A stretch of DNA of 64,000 bases from CBDFHV01 sp965247705 (lineage in GTDB: Bacteria; Pseudomonadota; Alphaproteobacteria; Rhodospirillales; CAMCUA01): positions 124,001-188,000 of the forward strand of contig CBDFHV010000083.1 of assembly GCA_965247705.1 (NCBI GenBank). The letters are read 5' to 3'. Within the stretch, counting starts at the first letter, position 1; each line of letters opens with the position of its first letter. Below are positions 27,971-37,020 of the stretch, piece after piece. A program made the position numbers and the translations under genes. Below the pieces are notes generated by a model. It was given only the letters and a program-made list of their open reading frames with translations, had not been told where the DNA came from and searched no databases.

Positions 27971-28735
27971 TTATTCGGACGGTTGCCGGTGTCGTGACCG
28001 GCTCTGCTTGAGCCGGTAGCTCTCGCCGTTCATCTCCAGGATATGGACATGGTGGGTGATGCGGTCGAGCAGCGCGCCGGTGAGGCGCTCGCTGGCGAAG
28101 ACCGTCGTCCATTCCTGGAAGGGCAGGTTTGAGGTCACGATGGTGGCGCCGTTCTCGTAGCGCCGGCTGAAGACGTCGAACAGCAGCTCGCTTCCGGTCT
28201 GCGAGAGGGGCACGTATCCGAGCTCGTCGACGATCAGGAGATTGACCCTGGCGAGCTGGTCCTGGAGGCGGAGCAGCCTCTTCTCGTCGCGTGCCTCGAT
28301 CAGCTCGTGGACCAGATGGGAGGCTGTGGCGAAGCGCACGGAAAGGCCCTTCTGGCAGGCGGCGAGGCCGAGGGCGAGAGCGACATGCGTCTTCCCGACG
28401 CCGCTTGGGCCGAGCAGGATTACGTTCTCACGGCGCGTGATGTACTCGCCGCGCGCGAGATCCAGCACCAGCATCTTGTTGAGGCTCGGGATTGCCTTGA
28501 AGTCGAAGCTCTCGAGCTGTTTGACGACAGGGAACCCGGCCTGCCTGATGCGGCGCTCGACGAGGCGGCGCTCGCGGTCGATCAGCTCCAGCTCCACCAG
28601 TCGGGCGAGGAACTGCACATGATCCAGGCCCTCGGCCGCGCACTGGCGCGCCAGTTTCTCGTATTCCCGCAGGAAGGTCGGCAGCTTCAGCCTCTTCAGG
28701 TGATGTTCGAGCAGGATGCGGGGGGCCTCAGCCAT
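27971..28735 (-). CDS. istB: IS21 helper ATPase IstB
   Basis: A 254-residue AAA+ ATPase that assists transposition. Walker A is LLGPSGVGKTHVALALG and Walker B is LLIVDELGYVPL; DVFSRRYENGATIVTSNLPF is a family signature. ATG 28735 overlaps the istA stop by 8 nt, the usual coupled arrangement. It appears intact. Confidence 0.95.
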   Translation of the reverse strand: MAEAPRILLEHHLKRLKLPTFLREYEKLARQCAAEGLDHVQFLARLVELELIDRERRLVERRIRQAGFPVVKQLESFDFKAIPSLNKMLVLDLARGEYITRRENVILLGPSGVGKTHVALALGLAACQKGLSVRFATASHLVHELIEARDEKRLLRLQDQLARVNLLIVDELGYVPLSQTGSELLFDVFSRRYENGATIVTSNLPFQEWTTVFASERLTGALLDRITHHVHILEMNGESYRLKQSRSRHRQPSE

Positions 28736-30230
28736 GGCCGGCCCCTCCGGCCAGCAGGGTGGCGTAGTCGGCGCTCCGCGTGGCGGCGACGAAGGGCTGG
28801 GGCAAGTGCGGATAGCGCGACAGGTCGAGATGCACGGGCCGCCTCTCGATGCGCGCCAGCAGGAGATGCTTGACCGCATCGAAGCCGATCAGGCGCCGCT
28901 TCACCGCGTCGCGCACCGCGGCCGCCACTTGGCGTGCCGGGAAGTCTTCGTGCAGGCGCAGCACCTGGATGTATTCGCGCTTGCCGCGCGGGCCGAAGCG
29001 GGCTTCGAGGAGGCGGCGCAGCGTGTCGAAGGCGGGATCGAGCTTCCATCCCCGCAGCGGCGCCGCCTGGTCCAGGGCGCCCGGCTTCTTCTCCAGCAGC
29101 GACAGATAGTGCAGCGGCTCGTAGATGACGTCGCCGCGGACATAGGAGCGCCGATGGCGGGCGACGATCTCGGCGCCGAGCGCGATCTCGACCCGGTCGA
29201 CATAGCCCTTCACCATGACCTTCTTGTGGGCGTGCACCGTCGGCGCCGAGTAGTCCACCAGCCGGTAGCGCACCAGGGCCGTGGACAAGATCTGGCCCGG
29301 CACATGCTCGCAGGCCTCGAAGGGAACCGCCGGCAGATCGCGCAGGGCGTCGAGGTCGCCCAACAATGCCGTCGCCCGGTCGCCTGCCTCCAGCGCGTCG
29401 AGCCGCTCCAGGCAGCGCGCCATCAGCCGCTCGTTCAGGACCGACAGGTCGTGCACCTTCGGGATCGGCACCATGAACCGGCGCCGTGCCGTCTTCACCA
29501 GGGCCTCCACCTTGCCCTTGTCGTTGCCCTTGCCGGGCCGGCCGAAGCGGTCGCGGAACAGGTAGTGCGATTGCAGATGCGTGAACGCCTGCGTGCGCCG
29601 ACGCGTGCCGTCGCCCAGGATCCGTGCCACCGCCAGGGTCGTGTTGTCGTAGAGGATCGAGCGCGGAACCCCGCCGAGGAAGGCGAAGGCGCTGACATGG
29701 CCGTCCAGGAAGGCCTCCGTCGTCTCCCGGGGATACGCCTTGACGAACCAGAGGTTGGAATGGGGCAGGATCAGGCAGAAGAAGGCGACCTTCTCCCGCC
29801 TGCCCCCGACCTCCACCACCGCCTCGCCGAAGTCGACCTGGGCATGGCCCGGCGGGTGATGCAGCGGCACGAAGGCCTCGCGCGTCGATTGCCGCCGGGA
29901 ACGCACATAGTCCTTCACAATGGTGTAGCCGCCGGTGAACCCGTGCTCGTCCCGTAGCCGCTCGAAGATCCGATGCGCCGTGTGACGCTGCTTGCGCGGC
30001 ACGTCCGGATCCGTGTCCGCCTCCAGGATCGCGTCGACGATGCCGGTGAACCCGTCCAGCTTCGGCCGCCTGACCGGCTTCGTCCGGCGGTATCCCGGCG
30101 GCGCCGAATAGCTCAGCATCTTCTTCACCGTCCGGCGGTCGATGCCGAACCGCCGGCCCGCCTCGTGATGGCTCAGACCCTCGTCGACAACCGCCAGTCG
30201 AACCGCCGCATAGAGCTCCACGCCGTACAT
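28728..30230 (-). CDS. istA: IS21 transposase IstA
   Basis: A 500-residue transposase: N-terminal HTH (GLSHHEAGRRFGIDRRTVKK), rve-type DDE core (PPGHAQVDFGEAVV; VPRSILYDNTTLAV) and a C-terminal Mu-like beta-barrel region. ATG 30230 (MYGVELYAAVRLAV) is preceded by a GGAG; a 15-residue extension to 30275 would run into the terminal repeats. It appears intact. Confidence 0.94.
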   Translation of the reverse strand: MYGVELYAAVRLAVVDEGLSHHEAGRRFGIDRRTVKKMLSYSAPPGYRRTKPVRRPKLDGFTGIVDAILEADTDPDVPRKQRHTAHRIFERLRDEHGFTGGYTIVKDYVRSRRQSTREAFVPLHHPPGHAQVDFGEAVVEVGGRREKVAFFCLILPHSNLWFVKAYPRETTEAFLDGHVSAFAFLGGVPRSILYDNTTLAVARILGDGTRRRTQAFTHLQSHYLFRDRFGRPGKGNDKGKVEALVKTARRRFMVPIPKVHDLSVLNERLMARCLERLDALEAGDRATALLGDLDALRDLPAVPFEACEHVPGQILSTALVRYRLVDYSAPTVHAHKKVMVKGYVDRVEIALGAEIVARHRRSYVRGDVIYEPLHYLSLLEKKPGALDQAAPLRGWKLDPAFDTLRRLLEARFGPRGKREYIQVLRLHEDFPARQVAAAVRDAVKRRLIGFDAVKHLLLARIERRPVHLDLSRYPHLPQPFVAATRSADYATLLAGGAGHG

Positions 30231-30392
30231 CTCCTGCCCCTCGTCGCAACCGACAAGGGACCATGAGTGGCACAATTTTGCGCCGCCGCGACCGGACCGC
30301 CCGGCCGCCTCGCGTGGTGCATTATTCCTCCGCCGTTAACAGCACCGCCATTCTCGTTCATTATTTTGCATGAACTGTTGAATCCCTGCCCC

Positions 30393-30420
30393 AAAGAAAG
30401 GGGAGCCGGGCTCCCCTCCC
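30393..30420 (-). terminator. Rho-independent terminator of the immA operon
   Basis: Read on the minus strand, GGGGAGCCCGGCTCCCC forms a 7-bp stem with a 3-nt loop followed by TTTCTTT. It lies 27 nt after the immA-like stop codon. Confidence 0.65.
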
Positions 30421-30446
30421 CGAGTTCTTCTCTATTCGTTGCGGCT

Positions 30447-31241
30447 CTACAAGCCTTGCCCCCGGATCAGGCCGTACTTCCTGAGCCGCACGAAAACGAA
30501 GGCGGGCGACAATCCGAAGTCCTCGGCGAGCTCGAAGACCGCCGTCTCGAGCTTGCAGGCGTGGCGGCCGGTGAAGTCGGCCTTGATCCGTGCCCGGCCG
30601 GTCCGGGATTTCTCCTCGATCAGCGGCACCTCGAAGCGCTGACACAATCGGCGCAGCGTCCGGCGAATTGCCGTCGACGGCGCCAGGAAGGCGCCCATGA
30701 ACTCGTTAGCGCGGAACTCTGCCCAGTCCATCGGCCCGTCCGCCGTGCGGCTGTTGCCGAGATGCTCGGGGCCGGGCGTCACGAGACGGAAGACGTGGCC
30801 GCCGCGGCTCTCGTCGCCGAGATCGAGCCGCCCCTGGCGGTTGGCGAGGACCCAGGCCGGGGCATCGAAGACCGCATGGCCGAGTTCGTGCAGCACCGTG
30901 CTGCGCCCGAGATAGCTGCGATCCTCGATCTCCTGCATGTTGATATAGATCAGCGCATGGCCGGGCACCGCCAGGTCGTACTCGCAGGAACCGAGGGCCG
31001 CCGCTCCGGTCTCGTCCTCGACCGTCCCCTCGAGATCCCAATCGACGGCAACGTCGATGCCGTTCACCGCGAGTCGCGAGATGCGGCTGGCGATCTCCCG
31101 GGTGTCGATCCTGGCGTGATGGTCGGGATAGCCGAGTTGGGTGCGTAAGGCGGACGCTACCCGGGCCACGTCGGCCCGGCTCACATAGTGCGGCTTCGCC
31201 GTCGCCCGCGCATGGCGGTAGGAAAGCTGGGGTGTGGTCAT
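30447..31241 (-). CDS. ImmA/IrrE-family metallopeptidase
   Basis: A 264-residue protein with the zinc-protease motif STVLHELGHAVFD (HExxH type) and the downstream family segment EFRANEFMGAFLAPSTAI. ImmA/IrrE peptidases cleave a partner XRE repressor in response to stress and so relieve repression. The partner here is probably the XRE gene 4 nt upstream. ATG 31241 (MTTPQLSYRHA) is chosen because the longer frame overlaps that gene. The C-terminal region (about 195-260) resembles a winged or helical domain of unknown role. Confidence 0.9.
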   Translation of the reverse strand: MTTPQLSYRHARATAKPHYVSRADVARVASALRTQLGYPDHHARIDTREIASRISRLAVNGIDVAVDWDLEGTVEDETGAAALGSCEYDLAVPGHALIYINMQEIEDRSYLGRSTVLHELGHAVFDAPAWVLANRQGRLDLGDESRGGHVFRLVTPGPEHLGNSRTADGPMDWAEFRANEFMGAFLAPSTAIRRTLRRLCQRFEVPLIEEKSRTGRARIKADFTGRHACKLETAVFELAEDFGLSPAFVFVRLRKYGLIRGQGL

Positions 31242-31245
31242 GCGC

Positions 31246-31521
31246 TCACTCCTTGTTGCCGAGCCTGCGATAGAGCCGCACCACGCTGTGTGCGTGCGGG
31301 CGCAGGTCCGGCGGCAGGCGCCGCGCCGCCGCGAAGGCCTCGTCCGCATCGAGGGTCAACGCCTTGCAGATCTTCTGAATGAGTTCGTCCTTGGGCACGT
31401 TCTCGCGCTCGCGCTCGATGCGTGAGAGATAGGCGACCGAGATGCCGACCCTGTCGGCGACCTCGAGCAGGGTGAGCTCGCGTTCCTCTCGCTTGTCCCT
31501 GAGATAGCTGCCGAAACCCAT
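31246..31521 (-). CDS. XRE-family transcriptional repressor
   Basis: A 91-residue protein with a classic HTH_3 domain (ELTLLEVADRVGISVAYLSR, then IERERENVPKDELIQKICKA). It is transcribed ahead of the ImmA-like peptidase with a 4-nt gap, matching ImmR-ImmA or PprI-DdrO style pairs. ATG 31521 is used; a GTG at 31530 is also in frame. The promoter upstream is flanked by three TGTTCTC sites that it may bind. Confidence 0.9.
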   Translation of the reverse strand: MGFGSYLRDKREERELTLLEVADRVGISVAYLSRIERERENVPKDELIQKICKALTLDADEAFAAARRLPPDLRPHAHSVVRLYRRLGNKE

Positions 31522-31539
31522 GGGCCGCACCCCGTCTCG

Positions 31540-31631
31540 TGTTCTCGCATTTGCGCGATTGCCTTAATACGAGTACCATCCTATCCGCCTCCCTGCGCAT
31601 GTGTCAATATTATTGTTCTCTTTATGTTCTC
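31540..31631 (-). promoter_or_regulatory. XRE-immA promoter with TGTTCTC operator repeats
   Basis: On the minus strand TTGACA (31607-31602) and TAGGAT (31583-31578) are separated by 18 nt, a good sigma-70 promoter. TGTTCTC occurs at 31540-31546 (in the leader) and twice at 31614-31620 and 31625-31631 (upstream of -35), the latter pair spaced 11 bp. The same pair is found at 54848-54865. The region 31632-31810 holds no gene. Confidence 0.65.
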
Positions 31632-31810
31632 ACAGGCGAACGATGGAGTCGAGTCTCGATCTTATCCTTTCCGATCAGGTCGGTCGGCACCGGCTTCGCC
31701 CGGCGGAGAGCGGGTCAGACATTTTTTTGCCGCCCCTTGTCACAATCCGCCTCCGAAAGTGGCGTTTCTAGAGTGAGCCCCAGTTCCGCGAGCAGCATGA
31801 AGCGCAGGCA

Positions 31811-32005
31811 ATGAACCAAAACGCTCTCGATCCCGATCTGATGAACGCTGGAGAACGGCTCGATGAAGTGGCCGCGATCCTCGCCGCCGGGGTTCGCCGT
31901 CTTCGAGGAAAACAGAACAACGCCAATGGTTTGGGAGAGGTTTCTCTGGACTTGTCGGCGCCCCAGAGCGTGCATGGAACTCCGCAGGACGGAGAAAGAC
32001 CATGA
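31811..32005 (+). CDS. Small protein of the DUF2924-recombinase cassette
   Basis: A 64-residue protein (MNQNALDPDLMNAGERLDEV, ending SLDLSAPQSVHGTPQDGERP). It is of the type often found just before DUF2924 and serine recombinase genes in Alphaproteobacteria. Function unknown. Its TGA overlaps the next ATG (ATGA). Confidence 0.75.
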   Translation: MNQNALDPDLMNAGERLDEVAAILAAGVRRLRGKQNNANGLGEVSLDLSAPQSVHGTPQDGERP

Positions 32006-32433
32006 CCGCACCCATCCTCAAGCAGATCGCCGAGCTGCCTGATCTGCCGCAAGACCGGTTGAAGGCACTCTGGCTTGAGTACTTCGGGGAAGAGCCGCCG
32101 TCCTACCGCAAGGGGTTCCTGGTTCACGGCATCGCCCATCGCATCCAGGAACTCACCTACGGGGGACTGTCGTCGGGCCATCGGGAGAAGCTCGAGGCGC
32201 TGGTCGCAGGGGATGGCGCAATCGGACGCCGCAAAGGCGAGCAGCTTCTCGCCGGCACCCGGCTCATGCGCGAATGGAAGGGTGTCGAGCACTACGTCAC
32301 GGTGCTCGCCGACGGCTTCGAATACCAGGGCCGGCCCTACAAGTCGCTCTCGCCGATCGCCCGCGCCATCACCGGCACCCGCTGGAACGGGCCCCTGTTC
32401 TTCGGCCTGCGCAAACACGGTCCACATCCATGA
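32002..32433 (+). CDS. DUF2924 domain-containing protein
   Basis: A 143-residue protein with the DUF2924 core (LPQDRLKALWLEYFGEEPPS; RKGFLVHGIAHRIQELTYG; GTRLMREWKGVEHYVTVLAD; GFEYQGRPYKSLSPIARAIT). The C-terminal part resembles a small RAMA-like or DNA-associated fold. It is always near a serine recombinase in such cassettes, so it may help that recombinase. It overlaps both neighbours by ATGA. Confidence 0.88.
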   Translation: MTAPILKQIAELPDLPQDRLKALWLEYFGEEPPSYRKGFLVHGIAHRIQELTYGGLSSGHREKLEALVAGDGAIGRRKGEQLLAGTRLMREWKGVEHYVTVLADGFEYQGRPYKSLSPIARAITGTRWNGPLFFGLRKHGPHP

Positions 32434-33803
32434 CCAAACGGCCGATCCGCAAACGGCGCTGTGCGGTCTACACCCGCGTGTCGAAGGATGAACGGCTCGA
32501 CATGGCGTTCAATTCGCTGGACGCCCAGCGCGAGGCCTGCGAGGCCTATGTCGCGAGCCAGAAGCCCGAGGGTTGGGTGCTGCTCGAGGGACATTACGAA
32601 GACGGCGGCTTCTCCGCCAAAGACCTCGAACGCCCGGACCTCCAACGGCTCATCGCCGACATCGAGGCTGGTCAGGTTGACGTGGTGGTGGTCTACAAGA
32701 TCGATCGCCTGGTCCGCTCGCTCATGGACTTCGCCAAGCTGGTCGAGCTGTTCGAGGCCCATGACGTCACCTTCGTCTCGATCACCCAGTCCTTCAACAC
32801 CACCACCTCCATGGGACGGCTCACGCTGAACATCCTACTGAGTTTCGCGCAGTTCGAGCGCGAGGTGACCGGCGAGCGCATCCGCGACAAGATCGCCGCC
32901 TCGCGCAAGAAGGGCATGTGGATGGGCGGTACCCCGCCGCTCGGCTACGACGCCAAGGAACGCAAGCTTGTCGTCAATAAGACCGAGGCTACCCTCGTGC
33001 GCGCCATCTTCGAGCGCTTCACGAAGACCGGATCGGCGACCGCCCTGGTGAAGGAACTCGCCGCCGAGGGCCACAGGACGAAGACCTGGATGACGGCCGC
33101 GGGCAAGGAACGCCCGGGCCGGTCGATCGACAAGGGCCATCTCTATCGCCTGCTCAACAACCGGGTCTATCTGGGCGAGGCGGTACACAGGGGCACCGCC
33201 TATCCCGGCGAGCACAAGGCCATCGTTCCCCGCGCGATGTGGGACAAGGCCCATGCCATCCTTACCCAGAATGCGCGAAGCCGCGGGAACCGGACACGGG
33301 CCAGGACGCCGGCGTTGCTCAAGGGCCTGTTGCGCTGCACGGCTTGCAACGCGGCCATGACGCCCACCCACACAAACAGTCGCGGCCGGCGCTATCGCTA
33401 TTACGTCTGCGTGAAGAGCATCAAAAACGGCGCCGAGACCTGCGAGATAGGTTCGATCGCGGCAGCGGAGATCGAAGGCGTGGTTACCGGCCAGGTACGA
33501 CGGCTTCTGCAAACGCCCGAGATCGCGGCCCGCACCATCGCGGCGTGCAACGAGACGGACGGCGACGAGCCCGCGGTCAACGAGCGCGAGGTGGTGGAAG
33601 CGCTGGGCCGGCTCGATGAGGTATGGGACGAACTGTTCCCGGCCGAACAGGCGCGCATCGTAGCGCTCCTGGTCGATTGCATCGAGGTCGCGTCCGACGG
33701 CATCGACATCCACCTTCGCTTGGCCGGCATCCATAGCCTTGCCGGTGAGCTGATGCCCGAGGCGCCGGACACCGGGGCATCGAACCTCGAGGCAGCCGCA
33801 TGA
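32430..33803 (+). CDS. Large serine recombinase
   Basis: A 457-residue site-specific recombinase. The N-terminal resolvase domain has RCAVYTRVSKDERL and the nucleophile Ser in FNSLDAQREACEAYV, with the VYKIDRLVRS helix. Next are the recombinase domain (LVKELAAEGHRTKTW; IDKGHLYRLLNNRVYLGEAV) and a zinc ribbon (LLRCTACNAAM..YYVC). Such enzymes integrate and excise phages and islands. It is probably the mobility gene of this cassette. The start overlaps the DUF2924 stop. Confidence 0.93.
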   Translation: MTKRPIRKRRCAVYTRVSKDERLDMAFNSLDAQREACEAYVASQKPEGWVLLEGHYEDGGFSAKDLERPDLQRLIADIEAGQVDVVVVYKIDRLVRSLMDFAKLVELFEAHDVTFVSITQSFNTTTSMGRLTLNILLSFAQFEREVTGERIRDKIAASRKKGMWMGGTPPLGYDAKERKLVVNKTEATLVRAIFERFTKTGSATALVKELAAEGHRTKTWMTAAGKERPGRSIDKGHLYRLLNNRVYLGEAVHRGTAYPGEHKAIVPRAMWDKAHAILTQNARSRGNRTRARTPALLKGLLRCTACNAAMTPTHTNSRGRRYRYYVCVKSIKNGAETCEIGSIAAAEIEGVVTGQVRRLLQTPEIAARTIAACNETDGDEPAVNEREVVEALGRLDEVWDELFPAEQARIVALLVDCIEVASDGIDIHLRLAGIHSLAGELMPEAPDTGASNLEAAA

Positions 33804-34030
33804 CCTCGGCGAAAGCGGACACCATCACCGTTCACATCCCGATGCAGCTCAAGCGCCGGGGCGGCCGCACGCTGATCATCGCACCCGAGGGGAGCTCGCC
33901 GGCGGCCAAGCCCGACCAGGACGAGACCATCATCCGGGCGCTGGTGAAAGCCCACCGGTGGCGCCGGCGGATCGAGAGCGGCAAGGCGAAGTCGATCGCC
34001 GACCTCGCCGCCCAGGAAAACGTAACGAAC
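33800..34030 (+). pseudogene. Fourth gene of the cassette, 5' part, split by IS110
   Basis: The frame reads MTSAKADTITVHIPMQLKRR and then IIRALVKAHRWRRRIESGKA..ENVTN, a small DNA-binding-like protein commonly fourth after DUF2924 and the recombinase. It breaks off exactly after codon N (34028-34030). The rest (AYVYRLLPLTCLAPD) resumes at 37021. The open frame continues to 34051 only by reading into the IS. Confidence 0.85.
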
Positions 34031-34302
34031 GTCTATGGACGCCCCCCTTGATGCAAGCATTTGTTGGTACGGTTTGGTGCATGCGGTCAGGTGCTGTCGT
34101 CTATCCGGCCTCATCGATTGCGGCACTTCAGACGCCGCGGGCCTGTATGGAGATACGCGGGTCGGGTCCAAATCGCTTACGCGAGCTCAACCGCTCTGCG
34201 TTCGGGTGCTGGTTTTCCCGACCCCGTCTCGTTGACCGTTTGCCCTTACCCGTCCTCCGACCTGCCCACATCCCCGACGGCTCGCCGCATATCGCCGCCC
34301 TT

Positions 34303-34835
34303 TCAGGCGGCGGCGGGAGCCCGGTATCTCTCCTTTTTCGTCATCAGCGCCCAGACGATACGCGCCATTCTGTTGGCCAATGCCACTGCGATGAGCATCC
34401 TCGGCTTGCGTGCCAGCATCTTGGTGAGCCAGGGATCCGACGTCACGCCGCGGCGGGTCGCGTGCCGGACGACAGCCATCGCACCCGTGATCAGCAGACG
34501 CCTGAGATCGCGCTGGCCCATCTTGGATATCTTGCCCAGCCTCGGCTTGCCGCCGGTGCTGTGCTGGCGAGGCACCAGGCCGAGCCAAGCGGCGAAGTCG
34601 CGGCCGCGCCGGAAGCTCTCCATCGGCGGTGCGAAAGCCTGCAGCGCCATCGCGGTGATCGGACCCACCCCCGGAATCGTCATCAGTCGCGCCGCGTCTT
34701 CGTCCCGGCGGGCGCAAACATGAAGCTCCTTCTCCAGACTTTCGATCTCAGCATTGAGCTCCACGATCCGATCGAACAAGAGCTTGCCCAGTTCGCGAAC
34801 CCGATCCGCTAATCCGGATTTGTCACGAACGTTTC
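34303..34835 (-). pseudogene. IS110 transposase, C-terminal part
   Basis: Encodes the Transposase_20 half: RLMTIPGVGPITAMALQAFA, PPMESFRRGRDFAAWLGLVP and RQHSTGGKPRLGKISKMGQR (with the conserved Ser region). It is separated from its N-terminal half by the IS1380 element. The open frame extends to 35457 through IS1380 sequence without meaning; the exact IS1380 boundary near 34830 is not certain. Confidence 0.85.
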
Positions 34836-36390
34836 TAAAGTAACGGTTTTTGTTGTCTTGGTGGCGTTTTCGGATTGCGTTGAGGGCGCTTTGGCCGGTT
34901 GCGGGGCATCGCGTCGGCCTGGCCGCGTTTCGTGGACGGTTTTGGCGGTTTCGAGGCATGCTGAATGGCGCGCTGTCGCTGCGCGTGACGGGGCTTGTGT
35001 TGTCTTGGCGGCGGTCTATCCGGGCTTGAGCCGTGCGGCGGCGAGATGGAACAGGGCCTTGTCCGGGCAGGCGGTCGATAGATGCAGGCGGACGCGCCGT
35101 GTGTTGCGGATGACGACGGCGCCGATGTTCAGCAGCTTGAGGCGGATGGTGCCGGCCTGGGCGCGGGCCATGTCGGTGCGCTGGAGGGCGAGGCGGCGGA
35201 TCGCCTCGATCAGGCTGTAGGCGAGCGACGCGGCGATCAGGCGGAACTGGTTGGGCCACCAGTCGTGACACGAGGTGCGGTCGGCGAACAGGTCGAGCTG
35301 CTGTTCCTTGATGCGGTTTTCCATCTCGCCACGCTGGCAGTAGAGGCGGTCGTAAAGCGACCGGCCGTCGCCTTCGAGGTTGGTCACTACATAGCGCGGG
35401 TTGGCGCCCTTGGCGCCGTGCTCGAGGCGCGCGATCACGCGGCGGCGCCTGGTCCATGTCTTGGCGCCGTAGCGGAGTTCGGCGAACAGGCGCTGCTTCT
35501 CGCCGTTGTGCCGATACGCCGCCTCGGCCGCGGCCATCGCCGGCTCGGCATCCCGGTTGAGGCGCGCGTTCTTGGCCAGGCCGACGATGTAGCCGACATC
35601 ATGGCGCTCGCACCACGACAGCATCTTGTGCCGGCAGAAGCCTGAATCGGCGCGCAGGATGATGCGCACATCCGGCCAGACCTCTCGTAAACGCCCGACC
35701 AACAGGGCCAGGATCGCCCAGGCATGCTTGGCGCCATCGACGTTCGACGGCCTCAGGTAGCTGACCAAAAGGCGGTCGCCGCAAAAGACATAGAGCGGCA
35801 GGAAGCAGTAGTGATCGTAATAGCCATGGAAGAAGCGCCCCACCTGGTGCCCATGCACCGCATCGTCGGTGGCGTCGAAGTCCAGCACCAGCTCCTTCGG
35901 CGCCCGATCGAACGCGGCGATGAAGGCCTCGACCATGGACACATGCGCCGCCCACGCCCAGGCCCGGTCCGCCGCCCGATCAAGCCGGCCGACGGTCGAC
36001 GGGCTGGCAAGACGCCGGTCGCGCCCGACCGCCGTCTGCAGCGCCAGGTCGTCGCGCAAACCGGCATGGTCATTGACGTCTTCGTGGCCCAGCGCGATCG
36101 CGTACACCCGCTGGCGCAGCAACGCCACAAGCCGGTGCGCCACCTTGCCCGCCTGGCGCCCGTCGTCGAGCCGGCGCGCCAAGCCCGACAGCAAGCCGAG
36201 CCGGCGGTCCGCTAAAGCCAGAAGCGGCGCCCCGCCGTGCGACGAGATATCGCCGCCGGCAAAATCCGCCTCGACCCGACGACCGCAACAGCGTGGAAAT
36301 TCGATCTTCGAAAGGGTACAATCCGTCACCGCCGTTCCCCTGCGTTTGACACAGTCTAAGCACCTGAATCATAACGCATATTAGGGGGCG
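34830..36390. mobile_element. IS1380-family insertion sequence inside the IS110
   Basis: Contains an intact IS1380 transposase and separates the two halves of the IS110 transposase. Inverted TCACGAA/TTCGTGA sequences lie at 34828-34834 and near 36408-36414, which may belong to the ends, but a clear target duplication was not found. Boundaries are good to about 30 bp. Confidence 0.75.
35016..36329 (-). CDS. IS1380-family transposase
   Basis: A 437-residue DDE transposase starting at GTG 36329. Motifs: LVLDFDATDDAVHGHQVGRF (first Asp), IILRADSGFCRHKMLSWCER (second Asp) and MENRIKEQQLDLFADRTSCH (Glu, Y/E-rich region). These match the IS1380 family. It is intact, and probably the youngest insertion of this nest. 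Confidence 0.93.
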   Translation of the reverse strand: MTDCTLSKIEFPRCCGRRVEADFAGGDISSHGGAPLLALADRRLGLLSGLARRLDDGRQAGKVAHRLVALLRQRVYAIALGHEDVNDHAGLRDDLALQTAVGRDRRLASPSTVGRLDRAADRAWAWAAHVSMVEAFIAAFDRAPKELVLDFDATDDAVHGHQVGRFFHGYYDHYCFLPLYVFCGDRLLVSYLRPSNVDGAKHAWAILALLVGRLREVWPDVRIILRADSGFCRHKMLSWCERHDVGYIVGLAKNARLNRDAEPAMAAAEAAYRHNGEKQRLFAELRYGAKTWTRRRRVIARLEHGAKGANPRYVVTNLEGDGRSLYDRLYCQRGEMENRIKEQQLDLFADRTSCHDWWPNQFRLIAASLAYSLIEAIRRLALQRTDMARAQAGTIRLKLLNIGAVVIRNTRRVRLHLSTACPDKALFHLAAARLKPG

Positions 36391-36935
36391 GCGGTGACCT
36401 TTTCGTGAATCTTTCGGGCTAACGACAAACCCGGATCCTCCAGTACCAATGCCAGCCGGCTGACGTGAGCCGGTCCCTGCGGCGCGACGACCCCGAACTC
36501 CGCCAGGTGGCCCCGCAGCGCGTTGATCGTCTGCGTGCGCTGGCGCACGAGAAGGTCACGCGTGCGGAACAGCATCCCACGGGCCTGCTGCTCCGCCGTC
36601 TTCACCGTCACGAAGCTCATGGTGGGACGCTGTGCAGCCTCGCAGATCGCCTCCGCGTCTGCCGAATCGTTCTTCTGCCGCTTCACGAACGGCTTCACGT
36701 AGATCGGTGGGATCAGCTTCACATCGTGACCCAGCTCCGCAAACTCCCGCCCCCAATGGTGGGCGCTCGCGCACGCCTCCATCGCCACCACACAGCGCGG
36801 CTGCAAAGCAAGGAATCCGAGCAGTTTCCCGCGGCTCAACTTCTTGCGAAATGCTACCGAACCGTCCGTCAAGGCGCCGTGCAGCTGAAAACTGTGCTTC
36901 GCCAGATCAATCCCGATGATGATAACCTGTTCCAT
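36390..36935 (-). pseudogene. IS110 transposase, N-terminal part
   Basis: Begins MEQVIIIGIDLAKHSFQLHG and carries the DEDD RuvC-like residues: Asp in GIDLAK, Glu in AMEACASAHHW, and Asp pair in NDSADAEAICEA. It is cut by the IS1380 after LVLEDPGLSLARKI. The frame is open to 36381. With the part at 34303 it would make a normal transposase. Confidence 0.87.
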
Positions 36936-37020
36936 GGACGCATCCTCCTTCGTCGTGGCGTTGATAACACCGCCACCTTGGCACATCGCGATGCCGTCGG
37001 GAGGGGCGTCCACTTCCATC

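Larger units (their letters stand above)
27791..30341. mobile_element. IS21-family insertion sequence (about 2.55 kb)
   Basis: Ends begin TGT: TGTCAACGGCGGCGGGAATA at 27791 and, read on the minus strand, TGTTAACGGCGGAGGAATAA from 30341. A second inner pair (GCGGCGGCGCAAAA..TGT.CCAC) is also shared, as in the multiple terminal repeats of IS21. It carries istA and istB. No direct repeat is found in the flanks (ACGT on the left, GCACC on the right), so a deletion or recombination probably followed insertion. Confidence 0.88.
34031..37020. mobile_element. IS110/IS1111-type element carrying an inserted IS1380
   Basis: Deleting 34031-37020 rejoins the host gene in frame at N|A. Subterminal inverted repeats GGACGCCCC (34037-34045) and GGGGCGTCC (37003-37011) lie 6 and 9 nt inside the ends, as in the IS1111 subgroup. 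No target duplication is seen, as usual for IS110. Without the IS1380 insertion the element would be about 1.4 kb. Confidence 0.82.
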
